A stretch of DNA of 32,976 nt from Clostridiales bacterium (GTDB taxonomy: Bacteria; Bacillota; Clostridia; Oscillospirales; RGIG5299), in contig JAEEIO010000117.1 in NCBI GenBank assembly GCA_016281405.1, positions 1 through 32,976 on the forward strand, written 5' to 3'. The notes below the pieces were generated by a model. It was not told where the DNA came from. It worked only from the letters and a program-made list of their open reading frames with translations, and did not search any database. Each line of letters starts with the position of its first letter. The first letter of the stretch is position 1. The position numbers and the translations under genes were made by a program. This document shows, piece after piece, positions 1-8,010 of this stretch.

Positions 1-777
1 CTCGATAAGCATAAATCCTACGAAGAGTATATCGACGCCAAGAAAAACGTCTTTTTATATCAGTCTCCCGCCGACCGCCTCGTCATAAACGCCGATAACG
101 CCGTCACCGCCGCCTTCGGTAAGGAGGCCAAGGGCGAGGTCATGGCCTTCAGCTACGCCGGACTTGACGGCGCCGCCGTCACCCTCGATAAAAACGGTAT
201 TATACGCTTTAAGGGCGAGCCCTTCCTTGACAGAAAAGAGATAATCCTCCCCGGCGACCACAACGTCGAAAACTATATGGCCGCCATAGCCGCCGTAGGC
301 GACCGCGTCGGACGCGACGCCGTCAGAGAGGTCGCGGCGACCTTTAAGGGCGTCCGCCACAGAATAGAGCTCGTCCGCGTCAAAGACGGCGTCCGCTTCT
401 ATAACGATTCCATAGGCACAAGCCCCACCCGCTCCGCCGCGGGACTCAAGTCCTTCGATAAGAAAATTATTCTCATAGCGGGCGGCTACGATAAGCACCT
501 CGACTATACCGACTTCGGCAAGATCGTCGCCTCTCATGTAAAACTCCTCGTTTTAACGGGCGACACCGCCCCCAAGATCAAAAAAGCGGCTCTCGACGCC
601 CTCCCCACGCTTCCCGTCGTCGACGCCCCCGACTTCGAGTCGGCCGTCCGCGCCGCTGCGGACGCCGCCGTAAGCGGCGACGTCGTCATGCTCTCGCCCG
701 CCTCGGCAAGCTTCGACCGCTTCAAAAACTTCGAGGAGCGCGGCGACCTCTTCTGCTCCATCGTAAACTCGCTTTGA
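1..777 (+). CDS. murD: UDP-N-acetylmuramoylalanine--D-glutamate ligase (MurD), 5'-truncated by window edge
   Basis: Frame 1 is open from base 1 (LDKHKSYEEYIDAK...). Mur ligase motifs: GDHNVENYMAAIAA, FKGVRHRIELV, FYNDSIGTSPTRSAAGLKSF, LIAGGYDKHLDY, LSPASASFDRFKNFEERGD. Confidence 0.95.
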   Translation, partial: LDKHKSYEEYIDAKKNVFLYQSPADRLVINADNAVTAAFGKEAKGEVMAFSYAGLDGAAVTLDKNGIIRFKGEPFLDRKEIILPGDHNVENYMAAIAAVGDRVGRDAVREVAATFKGVRHRIELVRVKDGVRFYNDSIGTSPTRSAAGLKSFDKKIILIAGGYDKHLDYTDFGKIVASHVKLLVLTGDTAPKIKKAALDALPTLPVVDAPDFESAVRAAADAAVSGDVVMLSPASASFDRFKNFEERGDLFCSIVNSL

Positions 778-790
778 TAAAGGAAAAATT

Positions 791-1807
791 ATGGACGTAT
801 TAAAAACGCTTGAAAAACTCACCTCCCTTTACCTCCCGTCCCCGGGCGGGAAGAAAAACACCGACGCGCTTGCGAAAGCGCTTTCCGAATACGCCGATAA
901 CGTCTCCGTCACAAGAGGCGGAAGCGTCATAATTACGGCAGGCTCGGGCAAAAAACGCGTCCTCGTCGACGCCCATCACGACGAGGTCTGCTTCATCGTC
1001 AGCGAAATAAAGGGAAGCTTCGTGAAAATTATTGACCCCTTCGGCGCCGACGTCCGCGTGCTCCCCGCGGGACGCCTCACGATACTCGGCGAAAAGCCCG
1101 TCGCGGGCGTCTGCTTCGCCATGCCGCCGCATTTGCTCAAAGACGACGAGCGCGGCAAAAACCTCCCCGCCGACAAACTCTGTATCGACACGGGTCTCCC
1201 CGAGGCCACCCTCAAAAAGCTCGTCTTCCCGGGCGCGCCCGTCTGCTACCCGCGCCGTTTCGAGAAGCTCGAAAACGGACGCGTCGCCGCCGCGGCCTTG
1301 GACGACCGCATAGGCTGTCTTCTCAACTTAATGCTTTACGAAAGCCTCAAAAAAGACTGCCCCGAGGATATAACCGTCGACTTCGCCTTCGCCTCCGAGG
1401 AGGAGCGAAGCGGCAGGGGAGCCGAGACCGAGGGCTTCGGCCGCGGTTACTCCGAAGCCTTGGCCTTCGACGTCACCTTCGCGACCGACCCCGCCGTAAG
1501 CGAGAAAAAAGCGCTCGCCTTAGGCTCAGGCGCCGCCATCGGCGTCTCGCCGATACTCGACCGCGCCATGTCCGACGCGCTTATTAAAATCGCCAAAGAA
1601 AACGGCATCCCCCACACCGTCGAGGTGATGGGCGGCCGCACCGGCACCGACTGCGACTCCCTCTCGACTCGCGAGGGCGGCATAAAAACGGCGCTCGTCT
1701 CGGTCCCCATAAGAAGCATGCACACCCCCGTAGAGCTGTGCGACCCCGCCGATATCGACGCCGCTTTTAAGCTTTGCGACCTTTTCTTAAGGAGGGAAGC
1801 GTTATGA
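791..1807 (+). CDS. M42 family metallopeptidase (glutamyl aminopeptidase/endoglucanase-like), copy 1
   Basis: M42 metal-site motifs AHHDEV, ALDDRIGC, ASEEERSGRGAET, HTPVE. Confidence 0.88.
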   Translation: MDVLKTLEKLTSLYLPSPGGKKNTDALAKALSEYADNVSVTRGGSVIITAGSGKKRVLVDAHHDEVCFIVSEIKGSFVKIIDPFGADVRVLPAGRLTILGEKPVAGVCFAMPPHLLKDDERGKNLPADKLCIDTGLPEATLKKLVFPGAPVCYPRRFEKLENGRVAAAALDDRIGCLLNLMLYESLKKDCPEDITVDFAFASEEERSGRGAETEGFGRGYSEALAFDVTFATDPAVSEKKALALGSGAAIGVSPILDRAMSDALIKIAKENGIPHTVEVMGGRTGTDCDSLSTREGGIKTALVSVPIRSMHTPVELCDPADIDAAFKLCDLFLRREAL

Positions 1808-2811
1808 GACTCCTCAAAAAACTCTGCGAGCAGGACGGCCTCTCGGGCATGGAAGAAGACGTCTTCTCCTTGATAATCTCCGAGATAAAAGACTTTGCCG
1901 ACTTGACCCGCGACGGCTTCGGCGACCTGATAGCCACCGTGAAAGGCAAAAAACGCCCGAAAAAAGTCGCCTACTTCGCCCACGCCGACGAAGTCGGACT
2001 TATGATAAAAGATTACGATCAGGGCGGCTTCGCGAGCTTTTCCTGCGTCGGCGGCATAAACCCCGCCGTCTTACAGGGCAAGGCCTTCCGAGCGGGCAAA
2101 TATAAAGGCGTTTCGGGACTCGCTCCCGTCCACCTTGTCGACGACGAAGAGATGTTCTCGACCAAACTGAAGGCCTTCGATATGTTCCTCGATTTCGGCT
2201 TCAAAACCAAAGAAGAGGCGCTTGAAAAGCTCCCCTTAGGCAGCCCCGTCGCCTTCGACGAGCCCTTCTATATAAGCGGAAATCAGATATTCGCCAAGGC
2301 CCTCGACGACCGTATCGGCTGCCGCATCCTTATCGATATGATTAAATCCCGCCCCGAATACGAAACGACCTTCGTCTTCACCAAATGCGAGGAGACGGGC
2401 ACCCACGGCGCCCGCGCCGCCTCCTTCGCCGTGAAGCCCGACGTCGCCGTCGTGCTCGAATGCACCACCTCGGCCGACACGCCCGACGACCGCGGCGGCA
2501 AGGCCGTTACGCTTATCGGCGGCGGCGCCGTCATATCCTACCGCGACGGCGGCACGATGTATGACCTCGGCCTCTATAAAAAGGCCTTGGAGACGGCCGA
2601 AAAACACGGAATAAAATACCAGACCAAGACGATGGTCGCGGGAGGCAACGACTCCCGCTCGATCCAGACCGCCTGCGAGGGCGCGGCCGTCGCGGCTTTT
2701 TCGGTTCCCGCGAGGAACCTCCACGCCTCGGTCTCCACCGCCTCAAAAAAAGACTACGAAGCCGTCCGCGACCTCGCCGTTTACTTCAATAACGAGATCG
2801 GCCTCCGCTGA
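1804..2811 (+). CDS. M42 family metallopeptidase, copy 2
   Basis: ATG at 1804 after AAGGAGG, overlapping the previous stop by ATGA. Motifs AHADEVG, ALDDRIGC, KCEETGTHGARAA. The ORF-track start at 1774 lies upstream of the RBS and is probably too long. Confidence 0.88.
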   Translation: MRLLKKLCEQDGLSGMEEDVFSLIISEIKDFADLTRDGFGDLIATVKGKKRPKKVAYFAHADEVGLMIKDYDQGGFASFSCVGGINPAVLQGKAFRAGKYKGVSGLAPVHLVDDEEMFSTKLKAFDMFLDFGFKTKEEALEKLPLGSPVAFDEPFYISGNQIFAKALDDRIGCRILIDMIKSRPEYETTFVFTKCEETGTHGARAASFAVKPDVAVVLECTTSADTPDDRGGKAVTLIGGGAVISYRDGGTMYDLGLYKKALETAEKHGIKYQTKTMVAGGNDSRSIQTACEGAAVAAFSVPARNLHASVSTASKKDYEAVRDLAVYFNNEIGLR

Positions 2812-2829
2812 AGAAAAGGAGATAAAAAT

Positions 2830-3816
2830 ATGGAAAAACTTTTTGAAAGCTTCAAAAAACTAACGACCTTCGCCGCCCCCTCGGGCCACGAGGCCGCCTT
2901 CAACGCCTACCTTGCCAAGGAGGCCGAAAAATACTGCGACTCTGTCCGCTTCGATAAACGCGGAAACCTCATATGCCGCAAAGCGAACGAAGGCGCCGAA
3001 AAGCTTATTCTGGCGGCCCACGCCGACGAAATCGGCATACTCGCCATGTATGCCGAGGATAACGGCTACTACCGTTTCGCCGTCATGGGCGGCGTTCAGA
3101 AAAGCGGCTTCCTTTTCCGCCGCGTCGTATTTCAAAACGGCGTGACGGGCGTCGTCTTGCAGGAAGAGGGCGAAAAGCCCGAGGCGCCCGACGTAAATAA
3201 AATGTATATCGACATCGGCGCCGCCTCCAAAAAAGAGGCCGAAAAAATGCTCCCGCCCTGCACCGCGGGCGTATTCCTCACCGAGCCCGCTTTACAAGGC
3301 GCCCGCCTCGTCTCCCGCGCCATAGACGATAAGATCGGCTGCCTCATTTTACTCGAACTGATGAAGACCGAAAAAAGCCGCTTCGACCTCTATTTCTGCT
3401 TCACCGTCGAAGAAGAACTCGGACTCCGCGGCGCCCGCACCGTCGGCAACGCCATACTTCCGGATATCGCCATAGCCGTCGACGTCTCGGGCGCCTCCGA
3501 CGTCATCCCCGAAAAGCGTAAAAACATAAAACTCGGCGGCGGCGCGGCCTTGAAGATAATCGACCGCGGCATAGTGAGCGACGCCGAACTTATCAAAGAA
3601 CTTTCCGCCATCGCCAAAAAGAATAAAATAGCCTCGCAGACCGACGTAGCCGAATACGGCCGCACCGACGCCGCCGAACTTCAATACGTCGGCGAGGGCG
3701 TGCGCGCGGGCGTCGTCTCCGTCCCCATCCGCTACTGCCATACCGCCGTCGAAACGGCCGATATGAAGGACGTCGAGGCCGTCATAGCCCTCCTCGAAAA
3801 ATACATCGCAAAATGA
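2830..3816 (+). CDS. M42 family metallopeptidase, copy 3
   Basis: Motifs AAHADEIG, AIDDKIGC, TVEEELGLRGART, HTAVE. AAAGGAG RBS upstream. Confidence 0.88.
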   Translation: MEKLFESFKKLTTFAAPSGHEAAFNAYLAKEAEKYCDSVRFDKRGNLICRKANEGAEKLILAAHADEIGILAMYAEDNGYYRFAVMGGVQKSGFLFRRVVFQNGVTGVVLQEEGEKPEAPDVNKMYIDIGAASKKEAEKMLPPCTAGVFLTEPALQGARLVSRAIDDKIGCLILLELMKTEKSRFDLYFCFTVEEELGLRGARTVGNAILPDIAIAVDVSGASDVIPEKRKNIKLGGGAALKIIDRGIVSDAELIKELSAIAKKNKIASQTDVAEYGRTDAAELQYVGEGVRAGVVSVPIRYCHTAVETADMKDVEAVIALLEKYIAK

Positions 3817-4550
3817 TAGAAACCGTTAAAGAAGGCACGTTGCCTTGTGACCTTATAGCCGAAAAAGGCTCCGCCGCCGTCTATTTTCTCGATCCCACGG
3901 GCCGTTTTTACCGTCTCCGCCGCGAAAGCGAGACCGTCGGACTTATCCTCCTTCGCGGCCCCTCCTTTTATCATATTTCTTTCCTCCCCGAAACCCCCGA
4001 CGAAAGGGAAGAGCTCTTCGCCTTCGCCGACGTCTCGGGCGCGAAAGAAATAATCTCCGACCTTCCCTTCGAAGGCTCCATACCCCTGAAAGTCCTCGCG
4101 CTTCCGTCCCTCTCCCCGCGTGAGACCGAAATGCCGATAAAGGAGGCCTCGGGCCGCCTTTACGACGGCGTTTACCGCCTTCTTTCCTCGGTCGGCTTCC
4201 CGCTTCCGGACTTCGACGAATACTACGTCACCGCCTTCGCCCGCGCAAAAAAAGGCGCCCCGACCCTCGTCGCCCTCGACGGCGAACGGGTCGCCGCCAC
4301 CGCCTCGGTATTGTTTTCGGGCGAAAAATACGCCCTTCTCGGAGCCGTGGCCACCGACCCCGACTACCGTAAACGCGGCCTTGCCGCCGCCCTTGTCTCG
4401 AAGTGCGCCGCCCGCGTCCTTGCCGACGGAAAAACCCCTATTATCACCTGCTTCACCGAAAACGCCGAGCGGCTCTATAAAAGCCTCGGCTTTACTGACG
4501 CCGCCCTCCTTTACAAAAAAATGCGTCGGGACTTTGAAAAAAGTTCTTGA
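3813..4550 (+). CDS. GNAT family N-acetyltransferase
   Basis: ATGA overlap with the upstream gene. C-terminal GNAT fold signature LLGAVATDPDYRKRGLAAALVSKCAARVLADGK...CFTENAERLYKSLGF. Confidence 0.85.
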   Translation: MIETVKEGTLPCDLIAEKGSAAVYFLDPTGRFYRLRRESETVGLILLRGPSFYHISFLPETPDEREELFAFADVSGAKEIISDLPFEGSIPLKVLALPSLSPRETEMPIKEASGRLYDGVYRLLSSVGFPLPDFDEYYVTAFARAKKGAPTLVALDGERVAATASVLFSGEKYALLGAVATDPDYRKRGLAAALVSKCAARVLADGKTPIITCFTENAERLYKSLGFTDAALLYKKMRRDFEKSS

Positions 4551-4575
4551 CAAATCAAAAAAGCGGTATTATAAT
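4547..4575 (+). promoter_or_regulatory. Predicted sigma-A promoter for the T-box/symporter transcript
   Basis: TTGACA (4547-4552), 17-nt spacer, TATAAT (4570-4575). The -35 overlaps the stop codon of the GNAT gene. Confidence 0.8.
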
Positions 4576-4589
4576 AAACGAAGTCAAAA

Positions 4590-4872
4590 GCGTATGAGCG
4601 GAAACAAGTAAGCCGTTTTGAAGCCTCAAGAGAGCTGTCGGTCGGTGCGAGCACAGCGGATAGAAACGGTCGAATACCTTCCGCGAGCTTATTTCCCGAA
4701 AGAACGCAAGTAGGGGAATACGGGTCAGCGCCCGTTACAGCGTTTCACCGCGGATCCTGGCGGACAGTTCGCGGTGAGTGAGGCCTTTTTCGTAAGGAAA
4801 GGGCGAATATGAGGTGGTATCGCGTTTACAAGACGTCCTCTGTATTAAAAATACGGGGGACGCTTTTTATTT
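4590..4872 (+). ncRNA. T-box leader RNA (tRNA-responsive riboswitch)
   Basis: Stem I base GCGGAA/TTCCGC. Specifier-loop E-motif halves AGTA (4607-4610) and GAA (4672-4674), closed by GCCGTTT/AAACGGT. AGAGAG and GGTGCGAG distal elements. T-box consensus GAGGTGGTATCGCG (about 4811-4824), then a terminator followed by TTTTTATTT. Confidence 0.9.
4834..4872 (+). terminator. T-box-associated intrinsic terminator
   Basis: CGTCCTCTGTAT-taaa-ATACGGGGGACG followed by CTTTTTATTT. The 5' arm CCTC can alternatively pair with GAGG of the T-box sequence. Confidence 0.85.
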
Positions 4873-4912
4873 CCCCCGAACGCCTCAAAAAGGCGGGAAA
4901 GGAAAGACACTT

Positions 4913-6421
4913 ATGGCAGTAAAAATCATCATCCTCGTGGTCTTCACGGCGATAACCGTCGGCATAGGCTTCTTATGCCGTAAAAACGCCGAAGGCCTCG
5001 GAAACTTCGTCCTCGGCGGACGAAAAATAGGCCCGTGGCTCTCGGCCTTCTCCTACGGCACAAGCTACTTCTCGGCCGTCGTCTTCATCGGCTACGCCGG
5101 ACAGTTCGGCTGGAACTTCGGCGTCTCGGCCGTCTGGATAGGCCTCGGAAACGCCTTCATCGGCTCGCTTCTCGCGTGGGCAGTCTTAGGCAAGCGCACC
5201 CGCCTTATGACCAAGCACCTTGACGCCGCGACGATGCCCGACTACTTCGCAAAGCGCTTCGACAGCCGCGCCCTCAAGATCTTCTCTGCAATCATCATAT
5301 TTATATTCCTGATACCCTACTCGGCCTCGGTCTATAAAGGCCTCGGCGGCATCTTCTCGATGGCCTTCGGCATCGATTACACCTGGTGCCTTATCGGCAT
5401 GGCCGTCTTAACGGGCATTTACGTCGTCCTCGGCGGCCTTGTCGCCACGGCGGTAAACTCTTTGGTTCAGGGCATTATAATGCTCGGCGGCATAGTCGCG
5501 ATACTTATCTGCGTCTTCAACGTCAACGGCGGCCTCTCCGAGACCCTCGTCAAACTCTCGCAGATAACCAGCGAGCAGGCCCCGACCTTAAACGGCGCCT
5601 TCGTCTCGATGTTCGGCCCCGACCCGCTCTCTTTGATAAGCGTCGTGATTCTCACCAGCCTCGGCCCGTGGGGACTTCCTCAGATGATACAGAAGTTCTA
5701 CACCATCAAAAACGCCAAGGCCATCCTCCCCGGCGCCGTCATTTCGACCGTTTTCGCCGTCATAGTGGCGGGCGGCTCCTACTTCCTTGGCGGCTTCGGC
5801 AGACTCTTCTACAGCGAAACGCCCGTCATCTTTGACGACGTAGTCCCCACCATGCTTCAGACGGCGCTCCCCGACGCGCTTATCGGCGTCGTCCTCGTCC
5901 TGCTTCTCTCGGCCTCCATGTCGACCCTCTCGTCCCTCGTCCTCACCTCGAGCTCGACGATAACCATTGACTTCTTAAAACCCGTTTTCAAGAGCAAGAC
6001 GCTCGAAGACGGCAAAAAGCAGGTCGTCGTGATAAGAATACTCTGCGTCCTTTTCGTCATCCTCTCGCTCGTCATCGCCCTCTTCCCGAACGCGCTTATA
6101 ACGAGCCTCATGAGCCTTTCGTGGGGCACCCTCGCGGGATGCTTCTTGGGCCCCTTCCTCTTCGGACTGTATTACAAAAAGGCCACAAAGCTTTCTGTCT
6201 GGGCGTCGATGTTCGCGGGACTTGCCTTAAACGTCTCGAACCTCTTCTTGAAGTTCACGACTCCCACCATGGCGGGCGCCGCCTCCATGATACTCTCCCT
6301 CCTCCTCGTGCCTCTCGTGAGCCTTATTTCCAAAAAGCCTTCGGAAGAGCACGTCGTCTCGGTCTTCAAATGTCTTGACCGCGAGAGCGTCATCGAAGCC
6401 GAAAAAGAAAAGAATTATTAA
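4913..6421 (+). CDS. Sodium:solute symporter (SSS family)
   Basis: About 13 hydrophobic segments. N-terminal GFLCRKNAEGLGNFVLGGRKIGPWLSAFSYGTSYFSAVVFIGYAG is SSS/PutP-like. ATG at 4913 after GGAAAG. The ORF-track start at 4814 lies inside the T-box and is not the true start. Confidence 0.9.
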   Translation: MAVKIIILVVFTAITVGIGFLCRKNAEGLGNFVLGGRKIGPWLSAFSYGTSYFSAVVFIGYAGQFGWNFGVSAVWIGLGNAFIGSLLAWAVLGKRTRLMTKHLDAATMPDYFAKRFDSRALKIFSAIIIFIFLIPYSASVYKGLGGIFSMAFGIDYTWCLIGMAVLTGIYVVLGGLVATAVNSLVQGIIMLGGIVAILICVFNVNGGLSETLVKLSQITSEQAPTLNGAFVSMFGPDPLSLISVVILTSLGPWGLPQMIQKFYTIKNAKAILPGAVISTVFAVIVAGGSYFLGGFGRLFYSETPVIFDDVVPTMLQTALPDALIGVVLVLLLSASMSTLSSLVLTSSSTITIDFLKPVFKSKTLEDGKKQVVVIRILCVLFVILSLVIALFPNALITSLMSLSWGTLAGCFLGPFLFGLYYKKATKLSVWASMFAGLALNVSNLFLKFTTPTMAGAASMILSLLLVPLVSLISKKPSEEHVVSVFKCLDRESVIEAEKEKNY

Positions 6422-6432
6422 ACTAAAAAACG

Positions 6433-6465
6433 TCGCCGCAAGCTTTTGCTTGCGGCGGCTTTTTA
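6433..6465 (+). terminator. Intrinsic terminator downstream of the symporter
   Basis: GCCGCAAGC-TTTT-GCTTGCGGC followed by GGCTTTTTAT. Confidence 0.85.
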
Positions 6466-6486
6466 TATCCGCACCGAAAAAACCTG

Positions 6487-6516
6487 TTGACACGCCCCCG
6501 CATATAGATATATAAT
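6487..6516 (+). promoter_or_regulatory. Predicted sigma-A promoter for the lipoprotein gene
   Basis: TTGACA (6487-6492), 18-nt spacer, TATAAT (6511-6516). Confidence 0.7.
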
Positions 6517-6550
6517 ATATATAATCAAACATAATTCGGAGGTTGTCGCT

Positions 6551-7579
6551 ATGAATAACCGCAAAAGATACGTCATAGTTTTGCTTGCCATCCTTATCGC
6601 CGTAACGGCGATCCTCGCGGGATGCGATAATAACGCGATAAAGGCGGAACCGATAATGCACGAAGGAAAGCAAATTATAATCGACCCCAACTTTTCAAAC
6701 GGCTTCAACGTCCGCGGCTTAAGCAGCATGACCGACGGCGCCAAGGTCTTCGGCAAATTCGATTACGGCAACTCCGCGTTAGAGCCCAAGTGGACTTTCA
6801 GCCAGTGGTGGGCAAAAGAAAGCATCCTTGACGGCGGCGCCGAAAAACTTCGGGACGGCAGCTGGCGCTATTACGACTCCACCAAGGAGCTTACCGTCAA
6901 CGTCAAAGCGGGACTTCTCAAACAGAAGGTCGTCGCCTCGAAAAACTACGACGCCCCGAGACGATCGAACGAAATGTGGATTCACGAGCTTTGCGAACTC
7001 ACGCTCGCAGGCAACTTCTTGTCCGATAGAGAGAAACTTGCCGACTACCGCCTCGCCGACATGAAAGAGCTTTGGTTCACGGGCCGCTTCAAACTCACCT
7101 GTTTTGTCGATTATATGGGCGAAGAGGCCGTCGCGGGTATGCACGCCGCCCAGTATACATGCTTTATCAATATGCAGAATTTAAATAACAATCCCGAAAA
7201 GGACGCGGGCTTCGACACAGTTATGCACTTCGGCCTTCCGATTTTCGATAACAGACGCGAATATACGTCTCTTTACGCGGCCAAAGACGCCACCTCTCAA
7301 AACTATATTTACTCTCTGGCAAGCGATGAATATATGTCCTCGTCCTTCTTTAAAGACGGCGCACCCTACGGCTCCGAGGACAATGAGTGGATTACCATAG
7401 ACGTCGATATTCTCCCCTACCTGAAAAAAGCGTTTGACCGCGCCAAGAGAAGCAAAGCCATGTCCGAAACCGACTGGGAGGAACTCTACGTCGGCGCGCT
7501 GTCTGTCGGCTGGGAAGTCCCCGGCACCTACGACGTTGAAATGTGGGTAAAAGACCTCGCCCTTTACGCGGTAAAATAA
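6551..7579 (+). CDS. Putative lipoprotein of unknown function
   Basis: Signal peptide with lipobox (VLLAILIAVTAILAGC). GGAGG RBS. Own promoter and terminator. No catalytic motif recognised. Confidence 0.8.
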   Translation: MNNRKRYVIVLLAILIAVTAILAGCDNNAIKAEPIMHEGKQIIIDPNFSNGFNVRGLSSMTDGAKVFGKFDYGNSALEPKWTFSQWWAKESILDGGAEKLRDGSWRYYDSTKELTVNVKAGLLKQKVVASKNYDAPRRSNEMWIHELCELTLAGNFLSDREKLADYRLADMKELWFTGRFKLTCFVDYMGEEAVAGMHAAQYTCFINMQNLNNNPEKDAGFDTVMHFGLPIFDNRREYTSLYAAKDATSQNYIYSLASDEYMSSSFFKDGAPYGSEDNEWITIDVDILPYLKKAFDRAKRSKAMSETDWEELYVGALSVGWEVPGTYDVEMWVKDLALYAVK

Positions 7580-7585
7580 AACCAA

Positions 7586-7618
7586 AAAAGAGGCTCCTCT
7601 GGAGAGGAGCCTCTTTTT
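7586..7618. terminator. Bidirectional intrinsic terminator between convergent genes
   Basis: AAAAAAGAGGCTCCTC-TGGA-GAGGAGCCTCTTTTTTT: A-tract and T-tract flank a perfect stem. Confidence 0.85.
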
Positions 7619-7780
7619 TTATTTATCTCTGTATTCTTCCATTCCCATTTTAACGGTGAGGTCGTGAAGACTCTTTTCAAACTGCGCCCTCGTTATCGCG
7701 CCGTTTTTCAAAAAAGTCTCCAAAAGCTTTTTCTGTTCGAAATAAAGCGAAACCCGCTTTTTGAAGCGGTCTTCTTCCAT
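7619..7780 (-). CDS. Small uncharacterised protein (53 aa), below the ORF-track size cutoff
   Basis: Translation MEEDRFKKRVSLYFEQKKLLETFLKNGAITRAQFEKSLHDLTVKMGMEEYRDK*. GGAG upstream of ATG. Sigma-A-like promoter further upstream. Ends at the shared bidirectional terminator. Confidence 0.75.
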   Translation of the reverse strand: MEEDRFKKRVSLYFEQKKLLETFLKNGAITRAQFEKSLHDLTVKMGMEEYRDK

Positions 7781-7855
7781 TTTACCCACTCCGTGAAAAA
7801 AATAATTATAATTCTTCCGCGCCGTCTCCCCGTATCCGGGAAAACCGTCCGTTTG

Positions 7856-7884
7856 ATTTTATCACGGCTTTTAACGAAAGTCAA
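7856..7884 (-). promoter_or_regulatory. Predicted sigma-A promoter for the 53-aa ORF
   Basis: On the minus strand: TTGACT (7884-7879), 17-nt spacer, TAAAAT (7861-7856). Confidence 0.6.
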
Positions 7885-8010
7885 TAAACTGTTATGCTTT
7901 TCAAGCGTCACGCCCGAAAGACTTTTTATAAAAAACTCTTTCATTTACTTGAATTATCTGTTATAATAATATAATAATCGAAACTATGCCCTTTTGAAGG
8001 AGGAAAACCT

